A DNA stretch of 64,000 bases from Richelia sinica FACHB-800 (GTDB lineage Bacteria; Cyanobacteriota; Cyanobacteriia; Cyanobacteriales; Nostocaceae), in the NCBI RefSeq assembly GCF_014698825.1, contig NZ_JACJTT010000003.1, positions 186,001-250,000 of the forward strand, read 5' to 3'. Positions 37,071-46,560 of this stretch are shown in pieces. The notes beneath the pieces are model-generated. The model saw nothing but the letters and a program-made list of their open reading frames with translations. It made no database searches and had not been told where the DNA came from. The stretch's first letter is position 1; each line of letters begins with the position of its first letter. The position numbers were made by a program, and so were the translations under genes.

Positions 37071-38579
37071 ATGGCAAGAGACTTAAGGGGATTTATCAAA
37101 ATTTTGGAAGAAAGGGGTCAATTACGACGAATTTCCGCTTTAGTTGACCCAGATTTAGAAATTGCCGAAATTTCCAACCGGATGCTGCAAAAAGGTGGAC
37201 CTGGCTTGTTGTTTGAAAATGTTAAAGGTTCCTCTTTTCCAGTGGCAGTTAACTTGATGGGAACTGTAGAAAGAATTTGCTGGGCCATGAACATGCAGCA
37301 ACCAGAGGAATTAGAAACCCTGGGTAAAAAGCTGAGTATGCTTCAGCAACCAAAACCACCAAAAAAGATTTCCCAAGCTATAGATTTTGGTAAAGTCTTA
37401 TTTGATGTAGTCAAAGCTAAACCCGGTCGAGACTTTTTCCCCCCTTGCCAACAGGTAGTTATTAATGAGAACGAATTAGATTTAACTAAGTTACCGTTAA
37501 TACGCCCCTATCCGGGGGATGCCGGAAAGATTATTACACTAGGATTGGTTATTACTAAGGATTGTGAAACAGGAACGCCTAATGTTGGCGTGTATCGCCT
37601 GCAACTTCAATCCAAAAATACTATGACCGTCCACTGGTTATCAGTGCGTGGTGGTGCGAGACATTTACGCAAAGCAGCAGAACAGGGGAAAAAATTAGAA
37701 ATTGCGATCGCTCTTGGTGTCGATCCTTTAATTATTATGGCAGCCGCTACACCCATTCCGGTAGATTTATCAGAATGGTTATTTGCAGGACTTTATGGTG
37801 GTTCTGGGGTACAGCTAGCTAAATGTAAAACTGTAGATTTGGAAGTACCCGCAGATTCAGAATTTGTCTTAGAAGGGACAATTACACCAGGGGAAGTTTT
37901 ACCAGATGGCCCTTTTGGTGATCACATGGGATATTACGGTGTTGTGGAAGATTCACCCTTAGTTCGCTTCCAGTGTATGACTCACCGCAAAGACCCGATT
38001 TATCTCACCACCTTTAGCGGTCGTCCACCCAAAGAAGAAGCTATGATGGCGATCGCACTCAACCGCATCTATACCCCCATTTTACGGCAACAGGTATCAG
38101 AAATCGTTGATTTTTTCCTACCGATGGAAGCCTTGAGTTACAAAGCTGCCATTATTTCCATAGATAAAGCCTACCCCGGACAAGCACGCAGGGCCGCATT
38201 AGCGTTTTGGAGTGCCTTACCCCAATTTACCTATACCAAATTCGTCATAGTTGTTGATAAATCCATCAACATTCGTGACCCCCGTCAAGTCGTCTGGGCC
38301 ATCAGTTCCAAAGTAGACCCCACCAGGGACGTATTTATCTTACCCAACACCCCCTTTGATACCCTAGACTTTGCCTGTGAAAAACTCGGTTTAGGGGGCA
38401 GAATGGGAATTGATGCCACAACCAAAATTCCCCCAGAAACAGAACATGAATGGGGTGCAGCATTAGAATCAGATCCTGATGTTGCCGCAATGGTAGAAAG
38501 ACGGTGGCAAGAATATGGTCTTGCAGACTTGCAACTAGGAGAAGTTGACCCGAATTTATTTGGTTATGACATGAGGTAA
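37071..38579 (+). CDS. ubiD: UbiD-family decarboxylase (plastoquinone pathway)
   Basis: 502 residues, full UbiD length. Typical parts are MARDLRGFIKILEERGQLRRI, NVGVYRLQLQSKNTMTVHWL, GGSGVQLAKCKTVDLEVPADSEFVLEG, and the active-site segment PDGPFGDHMGYYG with later E-rich SGRPPKEEAMM. UbiD uses prenylated FMN to decarboxylate 4-hydroxy-3-polyprenylbenzoate; in cyanobacteria this serves plastoquinone synthesis. The UbiX prenyltransferase is not in the window. It is preceded by a GCGATCGC at 36993. Confidence 0.93.
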   Translation: MARDLRGFIKILEERGQLRRISALVDPDLEIAEISNRMLQKGGPGLLFENVKGSSFPVAVNLMGTVERICWAMNMQQPEELETLGKKLSMLQQPKPPKKISQAIDFGKVLFDVVKAKPGRDFFPPCQQVVINENELDLTKLPLIRPYPGDAGKIITLGLVITKDCETGTPNVGVYRLQLQSKNTMTVHWLSVRGGARHLRKAAEQGKKLEIAIALGVDPLIIMAAATPIPVDLSEWLFAGLYGGSGVQLAKCKTVDLEVPADSEFVLEGTITPGEVLPDGPFGDHMGYYGVVEDSPLVRFQCMTHRKDPIYLTTFSGRPPKEEAMMAIALNRIYTPILRQQVSEIVDFFLPMEALSYKAAIISIDKAYPGQARRAALAFWSALPQFTYTKFVIVVDKSINIRDPRQVVWAISSKVDPTRDVFILPNTPFDTLDFACEKLGLGGRMGIDATTKIPPETEHEWGAALESDPDVAAMVERRWQEYGLADLQLGEVDPNLFGYDMR

Positions 38580-38641
38580 TTATGGAAGGTGACAGGTGAC
38601 AGGTGACAGAGGAAGAAGGCAAAAGTTACAGAAGTCAGTAG

Positions 38642-38695
38642 GGGCGGGTTTACAGATATCATCAACTATGAAAGAGAATTTTGGTAAACCCGCCC
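38642..38695. repeat. 12-bp perfect inverted repeat GGGCGGGTTTAC
   Basis: Arms GGGCGGGTTTAC and GTAAACCCGCCC enclose 30 AT-rich bases. The partial arm GGGGCGGGTTTAA recurs at 61354. Size and arms suggest a miniature dispersed element. It also could terminate ubiD (63 bp after the stop). Confidence 0.65.
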
Positions 38696-38851
38696 GTACA
38701 GGAGTTACAGAATAATTAATGCCATGACTGCTGAATTCTGGCATTTTTCAACTCCTGTTCACCCAGCGTGCCGGAGGCATTACCCCGAAAGGCATCAGCA
38801 AACGTAGCTGATGTCTTCATCATCAATTGTTGTTGGTGTAAAAATCCTTCT

Positions 38852-38888
38852 TTGCGTTCTTTTCTCTGCGCCTCTGCGTCTCTGCGTG
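38852..38888. repeat. (CTCTGCG)n heptamer repeat
   Basis: Four imperfect units (TTTCTCTGCGCCTCTGCGTC...TCTGCGTGAG). Same family as 30461-30487. Confidence 0.65.
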
Positions 38889-38911
38889 AGAAAAATGTTA
38901 CACTTCTACAA

Positions 38912-40219
38912 CTACAGTTCACAACTGTCGATACGGGAAAACACACCACAAAGACCCAACCACAAGACAAAACCTCCCCACTCACCCACAGTAGACCCTC
39001 CTCTCGGTAAATGGGCCACAGGGGCAGAAATATCGAAAATGATATTATTGTAGGTTACCCAATCTCCATTTTTGTGCCAACCGATGCGATCGCTAAAAGC
39101 TTCCCATACATCCGCATCATAATCCTTATTACCACCCATTGCTTCATAAATTCGCTTTTGGATAGTAAAACCAAATCTGCCATGACTGTACTTTAACCAC
39201 AATTGGTCAATAATCTGCAAATCTTCACAGCGGAACATTTCAATATCTTCAACAGCAAACCACCCTTCCTTTTCTCTCCCCGTCACCGCTAACATCATAC
39301 GTGCAGTTTCTCGGTCAGCTTCCTTCCATCGACCACTAGCTAAAAAATTCCGCAACTGACTATAATTTATCCCCAAACTAGATTTTAAATGTGCCTCTGC
39401 TTGGGGATGAATACCCAATAATTCCTGAAACTCTAACACCGACTGTGGTCGATTTTGGGGTTCCAAAGCAATCCCCCGCACAATAGCCGCATTCAAATCG
39501 TCGCTAATTGTAGGATTGTATTGCTGTGGTGGTGGTAAAGATAAGCCCTTTTTGCGAAAATTAGCAGGAATCGGTACTTCCTTCGTAACTAAACTATAAA
39601 GTGTAGCCGCTAAAGCATAAACATCAGTATATTCCCCAAACTCACCCCGTCTTTCATACTGTTCAATGGGTGCATATCCCTCTGTTTTGGCATTAGTCAT
39701 ACTCCCGGTTTTACCCGTGTATTCCCTAGCCAAGCCAAAATCAATTAAAATCGCCTCTTGAGTTTCCCGTCGTAACAAAATATTATTAGGCTTAACATCC
39801 CGATGCAAAAATCCTTGCCTGTGGACATACTCTAAAGCTTGACTAATTTGCTCAATGTAACATAAAGCCTCTGTTGCCGATAAGGGGCCATTGTTCTCAA
39901 CATAAACCCCCAAATCGTCCCCGTCCACATATTCCATTACCATTCCCCACAGACCTTCCTCACGAAAGACCTCATAAACCTTGACAATATGGGGATGACT
40001 GCATTGCGCTAAACGCAAAGCTTCATTGAGAAACTTTTCCTGACGTTGTTCAAAATCTTCTTGAGTTTGCTGAAACTGATTCAGGGTTTTGATCACCACC
40101 ATTTTATCTTTGGAGGTGTCCAGTGCTTTGTAAGTCAGACCAAAACCACCACCACCCATCACCTTTTGAATGATGAATCTCCCGTTTTTCAGTTCTTGAT
40201 TGGGTGTCCAAAGTTTCAT
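38912..40219 (-). CDS. Ser/Thr protein kinase fused to GUN4 domain
   Basis: 435 residues. Kinase domain (10-275): Gly-rich GGGGFG, Lys44 in VVIKTLN, catalytic HRDVKPNN, and LIDFGLARE. GUN4 domain (about 285-405): INYSQLRNFLASGRWKEADRETARMML, FRCEDLQIIDQLWLKYSHGRFGFTIQKRIYEA, then WEAFSDRIGW. GUN4 binds porphyrins and activates Mg-chelatase; in this fusion it may let the kinase sense tetrapyrrole. The last about 30 residues (WGGFVLWLGLCGVFSRIDSC) are hydrophobic. It is the single minus-strand neighbour of ubiD. Confidence 0.92.
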   Translation of the reverse strand: MKLWTPNQELKNGRFIIQKVMGGGGFGLTYKALDTSKDKMVVIKTLNQFQQTQEDFEQRQEKFLNEALRLAQCSHPHIVKVYEVFREEGLWGMVMEYVDGDDLGVYVENNGPLSATEALCYIEQISQALEYVHRQGFLHRDVKPNNILLRRETQEAILIDFGLAREYTGKTGSMTNAKTEGYAPIEQYERRGEFGEYTDVYALAATLYSLVTKEVPIPANFRKKGLSLPPPQQYNPTISDDLNAAIVRGIALEPQNRPQSVLEFQELLGIHPQAEAHLKSSLGINYSQLRNFLASGRWKEADRETARMMLAVTGREKEGWFAVEDIEMFRCEDLQIIDQLWLKYSHGRFGFTIQKRIYEAMGGNKDYDADVWEAFSDRIGWHKNGDWVTYNNIIFDISAPVAHLPRGGSTVGEWGGFVLWLGLCGVFSRIDSCEL

Positions 40220-40283
40220 GGTGATGTTTAAGACATCTGAGCTTTAGACTATCATCATATCCTAAGCACTCACCAGTAACATA

Positions 40284-41720
40284 TCATCCTTGTCCCTTTT
40301 GCTGCTGGTATAACTGCTTAAATAAAGCTTGTTGCTTCTTATGGTCAACAATTGGTGCAGGATAACCAATAGCGCGACGTTCTAAAGGCAAAATATTCCC
40401 ACTCACTAAATATTCTGTCTCTAGCGATCGCAATTCAGGCACCCATTGACGAATATATTCCGCTTCAGCATCAAATTTTTGAGCTTGACTAGCAGGGTTA
40501 AAAATTCGTAATGGCTTAGGGTCCATCCCACTAGAAGCACTCCATTGCCAACCACCATTATTAGCAGATAAATCACCATCAATGAGTTTCTGCATAAAAT
40601 ATTTTTCTCCCCATTGCGGATTAATAATCAAATCTTTAGTTAAAAAACTCGCTACTATCATCCGACAACGATTGTGCATCCAGCCAATTTCATTTAATTG
40701 CCGCATAGCTGCATCAACAATAGGATATCCCGTTTTTCCCTCACACCAAGCTTGAAAAAATGTTTCATTATTCCGCCAAGGAAAATTTTTAAATGGTTCT
40801 CGATAAGCCCCATTTGCTAATTCAGGAAAATGATACATCGCATGTTGATAAAATTCCCGCCAAGCTAATTCTTGTTGCCAAGTGCGAATACTCGCTGTTA
40901 CTTCTTCACTATTACTATTTTCTAAAGCTGCTATTGTTGCTTGCCAAATTGTACGAATACCCAGCACCCCAAACTTTAAAGCTGGACTTAATAAAGATGT
41001 GCCATCAACAAAGGGAAAATTCCGCTGTTCTTGATATTCATTTATTGCCGAATTAGTAAACTCTTCTAATCTTGCTTGTGCTGCTACTTCTCCTGGAGAT
41101 AGAATTAATTCTCCATCCCAATTAAAACCTAAATCTGGCGCTGAAGGTAAGGGAATTATGCCAAATTTTTCAGCAATTTCCTGTTCTTTTACCGTCAAAC
41201 CTTCACTAGGTTGCAACGTATTTGCTGGTATCGCTTTAGCTTTACTACTCCAATTTTTCCAAAAGGGTGTGTAAACTGTATAAGGAGCATTTGCACCACT
41301 ATAAATCTCTGTCGGTGTATGGAGTAACTGATCCCAATTTTCCTTCAGAACTTGAATCCCTTTAGCTTGGAGAGAATCAATCACAGCCCTATCTCTGATT
41401 TGTGCATAGGGTTCTACATCCCAATTCCAAAATACAGCCTTGGCATTTAACGCCTCTGCTAACCCTGGAATGCCCACCACAGGGTTATGTTGTAAAATTA
41501 ATAGTTGAGTACCAAGTTGAGCATATTGCTGTTGTAGCGCCTGTAAACAGCCAATCATGTAACTTACCCTAGCGGGAGCAACATCATCTCCGTTCAATAT
41601 CTGGGGGTCAAGACAAAATACACCCACCACCTTGGCAGTTTGCTCTCTAGCCGCAGCTAACCCTGTATTATCAGCTATACGTAAATCTCGACGATGCCAA
41701 AAAAGAATTAAGTCAGACAT
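40284..41720 (-). CDS. phr: Class I CPD photolyase
   Basis: 478 residues with the photolyase N-domain start [18 protein letters not shown] and the FAD-binding C-domain ([78 protein letters not shown]). The Trp-rich electron chain region and the CPD-type PKPLRIFNP motif are complete. It repairs cyclobutane pyrimidine dimers with blue light, in cyanobacteria usually with an 8-HDF antenna. It lies 64 bp upstream of the kinase-GUN4 start on the same strand, so it could be co-transcribed. Confidence 0.94.
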   Translation of the reverse strand: MSDLILFWHRRDLRIADNTGLAAAREQTAKVVGVFCLDPQILNGDDVAPARVSYMIGCLQALQQQYAQLGTQLLILQHNPVVGIPGLAEALNAKAVFWNWDVEPYAQIRDRAVIDSLQAKGIQVLKENWDQLLHTPTEIYSGANAPYTVYTPFWKNWSSKAKAIPANTLQPSEGLTVKEQEIAEKFGIIPLPSAPDLGFNWDGELILSPGEVAAQARLEEFTNSAINEYQEQRNFPFVDGTSLLSPALKFGVLGIRTIWQATIAALENSNSEEVTASIRTWQQELAWREFYQHAMYHFPELANGAYREPFKNFPWRNNETFFQAWCEGKTGYPIVDAAMRQLNEIGWMHNRCRMIVASFLTKDLIINPQWGEKYFMQKLIDGDLSANNGGWQWSASSGMDPKPLRIFNPASQAQKFDAEAEYIRQWVPELRSLETEYLVSGNILPLERRAIGYPAPIVDHKKQQALFKQLYQQQKGQG

Positions 41721-41894
41721 TCGGTCATTTCAGGAAATTTATTTAGTTCTCATGTACTATAGCATGAGGTGGTTAGCAAGTAGAGAATAGTCCAACTGGT
41801 AGAAATATATTTCTGTTTTGCACTTACTTGATATCTTAGATATCTCAAAATTTTGCCTGACACTTATGGCATCTACAGTTTTTGATCAAGTCAG

Positions 41895-42551
41895 CTATTT
41901 CATCTCCCTTCTGCGTAACTTGAGCAAAACCCTGACTCGACCTTTAAATTTATCAAAATCTTCCATACTTAACTGTGTTTTTTGCCATGCTGGACGCTGC
42001 ATCAAACGGGCAGACCAATCGTAAATTTTTTGATAAGGCTGAAGATTAAATTCTAGATAAGGCAAAGCACTAATAGCAACACCTGCCACAATATCTGCAA
42101 GGCTTAATTCTTCACCACCAAAATAAGGTTTATCTCCTAATAAATCGGTGAAAAAGTTGCATATTGTATTTATATTATCCTTGATTTTGGCTATTTTTGT
42201 TAATTCCTGATTATCATCAATCAGACCAACTATCTGAGGAAATAATTCATTAGTAGTTATCATTTGCACCATCCGGACTTTGGCTAACATTTCTGGGCTT
42301 TGAGGTAACAATGCTGGTGAGGGATATTTACTTTCTAAATAATCCATAATTGCCAAAGACTCAACCACCCGCAATCCATCATCAATTAATACTGGAATAT
42401 GATGAAAAGGATTAATTTCTAAAAATTCCGGTTGCAATTGGTCGCCATTTAAATTCATGGTCACTCCTTCAAAAGGAATATCTTTTTCTAATAAAGTGAT
42501 CCATACACGGCGAGCATTAGGGGAAATGGGATTGTAGTATAACTTGAGCAT
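41895..42551 (-). CDS. Glutathione S-transferase
   Basis: 218 residues. Thioredoxin-fold N-domain (LKLYYNPISPNARRVWITLLEKDIPFE, HHIPVLIDDGLRVVESLAIMDYLESKYP) carries the cis-Pro and ESxAI glutathione-binding motif. Helical C-domain has GEELSLADIVAGVAI. The active residue is Ser9 or Asn12 rather than Cys. GGAGGA sits just before the ATG. Palindromes shared with the tetR and paiB upstream regions lie at 42570-42582 and 42611-42621, suggesting joint control of a small detoxification group. Confidence 0.92.
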   Translation of the reverse strand: MLKLYYNPISPNARRVWITLLEKDIPFEGVTMNLNGDQLQPEFLEINPFHHIPVLIDDGLRVVESLAIMDYLESKYPSPALLPQSPEMLAKVRMVQMITTNELFPQIVGLIDDNQELTKIAKIKDNINTICNFFTDLLGDKPYFGGEELSLADIVAGVAISALPYLEFNLQPYQKIYDWSARLMQRPAWQKTQLSMEDFDKFKGRVRVLLKLRRREMK

Positions 42552-42569
42552 AAATCCTCCAAAAAATAA

Positions 42570-42582
42570 AACCGAATGGTCT
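42570..42582. promoter_or_regulatory. Candidate TetR operator upstream of GST
   Basis: AACC-GAAT-GGTCT, matching the palindrome AGACC-TATC-GGTCT found just upstream of the tetR gene at 44083-44096. It lies 19 bp from the GST start codon, where a bound repressor would block transcription. Confidence 0.5.
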
Positions 42583-42610
42583 GTTTGTATATAAAAAAAT
42601 ATATTGTTAC

Positions 42611-42621
42611 TGAGTGACTCA
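42611..42621. promoter_or_regulatory. Palindrome TGAGTGACTCA upstream of GST
   Basis: Part of an AATATATTGTTAC-TGAGTNACTCA block that recurs upstream of the paiB-like gene (43375-43413) at almost the same distance from the start codon. Confidence 0.5.
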
Positions 42622-42692
42622 ATTCTGCGTTTCCTTAATGAACAGTATTTAACCAGAAATGATATTACTGTGTGCGATCGCCTGGATGTTGA

Positions 42693-43334
42693 TTATTTTG
42701 ACGACTCTCCATCAGTTTCCAGGTTCTGTTTCATTGCTTTACCTATAGCCTGAACATTGGTTTCTGTACTTTGTAGCAAAGTATGTGCAACATTTGATTG
42801 GTCATAATGACTGCGGTTTTGGCTAAGTTTGTATTTTCCTTCCAAACTTGTGACAGTCATCTCAAAAGCAATAATTCCATTCATCATTCCCTCACGGAAG
42901 TTATCGGATAAATCATGCCATTGAGATTTATAGTCAGAGTCATAAGTTTCGATCATCTCGTCAATCATCTTATCCATCAATTCAGGCGAATCTCCAAGAG
43001 TGATAACTTGAGACAACCCGTAAGCGTGTACAGCAATATAGTTCCAAGTCGGTACGCTCTCTTTCTTCTCATATAAAGATGGTGAGATATAAGCGTGGGG
43101 TCCAGTAAAAACAGCAAGTGTCTCACCCAGACCAAAACTTTTCCATTGAGAATTGGCTTTGGCAAGATGGCCTGACAGCTTAACAACTCCGTTCTCTACT
43201 GTTACCACAAGCGGAATATGTGAAGCTACGGGAATATTATTGACAATAGATACCACAGTAGCAAAACTATTAGCACGCATGAAAGCGACCAGTTTCTCCA
43301 TGTCATCTTCTCGGAAAGCGGTGGGAATATACAT
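42693..43334 (-). CDS. PaiB-like FMN-binding protein
   Basis: 213 residues of the FMN-binding negative transcriptional regulator (PaiB) family: MYIPTAFREDD at the start, ATVVSIVNNIPVASHIPLVV, GHLAKANSQWKSF, FTGPHAYISPSLYEKKESVPTWNYIAVHAYG. The fold is a split barrel binding flavin. PaiB in Bacillus was described as a repressor, but many members are probably flavin enzymes. It lies between GST and tetR on the same strand with its own upstream palindromes. Confidence 0.9.
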   Translation of the reverse strand: MYIPTAFREDDMEKLVAFMRANSFATVVSIVNNIPVASHIPLVVTVENGVVKLSGHLAKANSQWKSFGLGETLAVFTGPHAYISPSLYEKKESVPTWNYIAVHAYGLSQVITLGDSPELMDKMIDEMIETYDSDYKSQWHDLSDNFREGMMNGIIAFEMTVTSLEGKYKLSQNRSHYDQSNVAHTLLQSTETNVQAIGKAMKQNLETDGESSK

Positions 43335-43387
43335 GATGCTTTAACCTAGCTAAGATTTATTTGCACATCATCAAAATATATTGTTAC

Positions 43388-43410
43388 TGAGTTACTCAGC
43401 GAGTAACTCA
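43388..43410. promoter_or_regulatory. Tandem palindromes upstream of paiB-like gene
   Basis: TGAGTTACTCA followed directly by CGAGTAACTCA; together they also form a 9-bp hairpin TGAGTTACT/AGTAACTCA. The same TGAGTNACTCA unit is found once upstream of GST. The location, 54 bp before the paiB start, fits an operator. Confidence 0.5.
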
Positions 43411-43475
43411 ATTATGTTTCTACTTTTTAAAGAAAATAATTGAATTTTTAAAATGTAAAGTTACATAGATAGCAA

Positions 43476-44075
43476 TCATCTATTTACAGTTAAATGACTG
43501 ATGACATAATTATTGAGATGATTGACAGCCCTTTGCATATAAATTACATCATCATATAATTTACTCATCATAATTGATCCTTCTAAAGTCACAATTAAAA
43601 TTGTTGCTACCTCTTCTGCATCAACCTCTGATTTTATTTCTCCTCTTTCCTTACCTTTATTAATTATTTGGCAAATTAACCCACGCCAATAATCCATTGC
43701 CTGTTGAGCGCGTTCTCGTAATAAAGGATGAGCATCATCGCTTTCCACTGCTGTATTTAGTAACGGACATCCACCTTTAACTGGTGGATTTTCAACAAAA
43801 CTACTAACTATTTCAATAATGCCTAAAAGACGATCAACAGAATTTTTGTGATTTTTTAAGACTTTAGCAAAATGCTGGCGAAAACAGTTAATTGCAAAAT
43901 CAAAAGCCTGTAATGCTAACTCATCTTTATTTTTAAAGTGATTATAAATCCCTCCCTTTTGCAGTCCTGTCACCCGCATAATATCGGAAATAGACGAACC
44001 AGCATAACCGTATTGATTAAACAATTCGGCTGCCTGTTGGATGATTTTAGTTTTTGTTTCTTCACCTTTAGACAT
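43476..44075 (-). CDS. TetR-family transcriptional regulator
   Basis: 199 residues. N-terminal helix-turn-helix: TKTKIIQQAAELFNQYGYAGSSISDIMRVTGLQKGGIYNHFKNKDELALQAF, a textbook TetR DNA-binding domain. The C-terminal ligand domain contains KGGCPLLNTAVESDD, typical of the YcdC/AcuR-like subgroup. A palindrome AGACC-TATC-GGTCT sits eight bases before the start codon, and a related site precedes GST, so autoregulation and control of GST are likely. It is the upstream-most gene of this minus-strand group. Confidence 0.92.
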   Translation of the reverse strand: MSKGEETKTKIIQQAAELFNQYGYAGSSISDIMRVTGLQKGGIYNHFKNKDELALQAFDFAINCFRQHFAKVLKNHKNSVDRLLGIIEIVSSFVENPPVKGGCPLLNTAVESDDAHPLLRERAQQAMDYWRGLICQIINKGKERGEIKSEVDAEEVATILIVTLEGSIMMSKLYDDVIYMQRAVNHLNNYVISHLTVNR

Positions 44076-44082
44076 TGTTTTA

Positions 44083-44096
44083 AGACCTATCGGTCT
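44083..44096. promoter_or_regulatory. TetR operator candidate upstream of tetR
   Basis: Palindrome AGACC-TATC-GGTCT eight bases before the tetR start codon; half-sites match those at 42570-42582. Confidence 0.55.
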
Positions 44097-44169
44097 GAAT
44101 CAAGAATAAACTAAAAATTACTGACAAGTCAAGACTTATAGCAAATCAAAAAATATTTGCAACAGATAA

Positions 44170-44224
44170 CCCCACCCGCGCTGTCGCGCACCCTCCCCGC
44201 TTGCGGGGAGGGTTGGGGAGGGGT
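44170..44224. repeat. GC-rich hairpin repeat (CCCTCCCCGC/GCGGGGAGGG)
   Basis: Perfect 10-bp arms with a 2-base loop at 44191-44212, preceded by GCGCTGTCGCGC. The GC content is far above the surrounding DNA, as expected for an inserted dispersed repeat. It could serve as terminator for the adh gene. Confidence 0.65.
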
Positions 44225-44355
44225 GTAATCAATGTGTTGCATTCTTTTTTCAAATCGGTATTAATTTACAGAATATGCAATTACATGAATGTGAGGGAGT
44301 TCTGGAAACATAAAGAATGTACCAGAAACTTCCCTTACTCATCAGTCTGCCTAAC

Positions 44356-45510
44356 TTAAGCGCACAAACTTAAAATTTGCTCAACAACCTGGGGATTCAC
44401 ATCTTGTTTTTCACCTAAAGCGACCATACCACGTTGTTCAAATCGTGCTTGAATCACAGGAATACTTTCCAAACCAACACCATATGCTCCTAAACGAGTA
44501 GGTACACCAACTGATTCAAAGAAATCACGAGTTTTAGCGATCGCTTGCTCGACTCTTTCCTCCTCTGTACCTGTGACAATACCCCAAACTCTTTCACCAT
44601 ATTGTAAAAGTTTTTCCCACTTACCTTTGCGTCGTACCGTTAAAGTGCTAGGTAAAACAATTGCCAAAGTTTGGGCATGATCTAAACCATGCAACGCTGT
44701 CAACTCATGACCAATCATGTGGGTGACCCAATCTTGAGGCACTCCCGCACCAATTAGACCATTCAGGGCCATGGTGGCACTCCACATAAAATTAGCCCGC
44801 GCATCATAATCGGTAGGATTAGCTAAGGTTTTTGGCCCCTCCTCAATCAGAGTTTTCAAAATAGACTCAGCCATTCGGTCTTGTAATGGTGCATTCACAG
44901 GAAAAGTTAAATACTGTTCCATTACATGGGTATAAGCATCAACAATCCCATTACTGATTTGTCGAGTAGGTAGAGAAAAAGTTGTTTCTGGGTCAAGGAC
45001 AGAAAAACGAGGATATACTGCGGAACTCCCAAAGTAAAGTTTTTCTTGAGTTGCGGCTTTAGTTACCACCGCATTCACATTCATTTCTGAACCTGTCGCT
45101 GGTAATGTCAACACCACTCCCAAAGGTACAGCTTTAGTCACCGTCGCTTGTTTGGCTAAAATATCCCAAGGATCTCCCTCAAAAGGTACAGCCGCAGCAA
45201 TAAATTTAGTGCCATCAGCAACAGAACCCCCACCCACAGCTAACAGAAAATCAATACCTTCTTTCCGTACCAACTCCACTGCTTTCATTAAGGTTTCAAA
45301 ATGGGGGTTCGGTTCAATACCCCCAAATTCCAATACATCACGACCAGCTAACGCAGATTTGACCTGATCATAAACACCGTTCGCTTTGATGCTGCCACCA
45401 CCATAGGTAATCAAGATTTTCGCATCAGCGGGGATTTCAGCACCAATGTTAGCTATTTGACCTTTGCCAAACAGAATTTTGACAGGGTTATGAAAGACAA
45501 AGTTTTCCAT
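44356..45510 (-). CDS. Iron-type alcohol dehydrogenase (YqhD/BdhA-like)
   Basis: 384 residues. NAD(P)-binding GGGSVADGTKF and the metal-site region (DAYTHVMEQYL, MIGHELTALHGLDHAQTLAIVLPS with the metal His residues) mark group III Fe-ADHs. Closest type is the NADPH-dependent aldehyde reductase YqhD (FHNPVKILFGKGQIANIG start). It would reduce a broad range of toxic aldehydes, fitting the nearby GST/PaiB/TetR group, though it is not clearly in one operon. A GCGATCGC lies within the gene. Confidence 0.92.
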   Translation of the reverse strand: MENFVFHNPVKILFGKGQIANIGAEIPADAKILITYGGGSIKANGVYDQVKSALAGRDVLEFGGIEPNPHFETLMKAVELVRKEGIDFLLAVGGGSVADGTKFIAAAVPFEGDPWDILAKQATVTKAVPLGVVLTLPATGSEMNVNAVVTKAATQEKLYFGSSAVYPRFSVLDPETTFSLPTRQISNGIVDAYTHVMEQYLTFPVNAPLQDRMAESILKTLIEEGPKTLANPTDYDARANFMWSATMALNGLIGAGVPQDWVTHMIGHELTALHGLDHAQTLAIVLPSTLTVRRKGKWEKLLQYGERVWGIVTGTEEERVEQAIAKTRDFFESVGVPTRLGAYGVGLESIPVIQARFEQRGMVALGEKQDVNPQVVEQILSLCA

Positions 45511-45654
45511 GATTAGTCAGAGGAGGTTAATTAAGATTGCACCGTTAGCATCAGCATTTAGGTATCAGCCAATACCTATGCTAATAGCCAAATACTCGTC
45601 CTTGAGTATTGTAATCACAATCTTCCATAACGGCATTTTTACACCATCAAACCT

Positions 45655-46560
45655 CTACCCAAGTCCCAACTTTTTCAATATTGGCTGGGTAGACACTATA
45701 TGACGTTCTAAACCCAAGACTTGGGGTTTAATTCCTAATGCCAAACCAATCAACTGTGGTAAATGCAACACAGGCAAACCTAATCTTTTCTCAATTACTT
45801 TTTCTACCTCTGGTTGCCGAGAATCTAAATTTAAGTGACACAGTGGACAAGGAGTAACTAAACAATCTGCACCAGCAGCTAAGGCTGATTGAATGTGCAT
45901 ACCTGCCATTGTGAAAGATTCCTTTGTTGCATAGCTAGAAAGGGGCCAGCCACAACATTGAGTTCGACCGTGATAATAAACAGGTGTAGCACCGACAGCA
46001 CGGAAAACATTTTCCATTGCTTCCGGTTGGAATGGGTCATCATATTGAGTTTTTTGACCACGCAGGAGATAACAGCCGTAAAAAGCAGCACAGTTGAGAC
46101 TTGTTAACGAACGAGTCACCCGTTGGCGAATTTTATCTAAACCGTAATCACGCACTAAGACATGAAGCAGGTGAATAACTTCTGTTGTTCCTCGATAAGG
46201 TGAGCAAGCTTCTTTTTGGAGAAAACTATTCACTTCCTGCACATACTCAGGTTTTGTGGATTGGCATTCCTGCAAGCGTTCATTGACATGACCAAGGACA
46301 CCTTGACAAGTGCTACAATGGGTCAGAAGTGGCAAATTTAATTCTTCTGCCAGGGCGATATTTCTGGCATTCACAGTATCTTCTAATAGCTGAGAATCTT
46401 CTTTAAAAGTACCTGAACCACAACAAGCTGCTTTTTTTAATTCAATTAATTCAATACCTAGTGCTTGGGTAAGAGCTTGAGTTGATAGGTAAAGCTCTCG
46501 ACAAGCTCCTTGAGCAACACAGCCTGGATAGTAAGCGTATTTAATGGTTTGAGATAGCAT
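45655..46560 (-). CDS. HdrB-like protein with two CCG domains
   Basis: 301 residues from ATG 46560 (an upstream alternative adds eight residues). Two CCG cysteine-rich domains: YYPGCVAQG...KKAACCGSGTF with HCSTCQG, and LNCAAFYGCYLLRG...RTQCCGWPLSSY with TPCPLCHLN. This matches heterodisulfide reductase subunit B and the SdhE-type anchor of some succinate dehydrogenases. Partner subunits are not nearby. In cyanobacteria it may take part in a thiol or quinone redox complex; the role is open. Confidence 0.87.
   Translation of the reverse strand: MLSQTIKYAYYPGCVAQGACRELYLSTQALTQALGIELIELKKAACCGSGTFKEDSQLLEDTVNARNIALAEELNLPLLTHCSTCQGVLGHVNERLQECQSTKPEYVQEVNSFLQKEACSPYRGTTEVIHLLHVLVRDYGLDKIRQRVTRSLTSLNCAAFYGCYLLRGQKTQYDDPFQPEAMENVFRAVGATPVYYHGRTQCCGWPLSSYATKESFTMAGMHIQSALAAGADCLVTPCPLCHLNLDSRQPEVEKVIEKRLGLPVLHLPQLIGLALGIKPQVLGLERHIVSTQPILKKLGLG

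Larger units (their letters stand above)
38580..38911. other. Intergenic region rich in repeats
   Basis: 332 bp without a gene. It contains (GGTGACA)n heptamers at 38584-38610, the inverted repeat at 38642-38695 and a (CTCTGCG)n stretch at 38852-38888, so three repeat families meet here. Confidence 0.6.
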
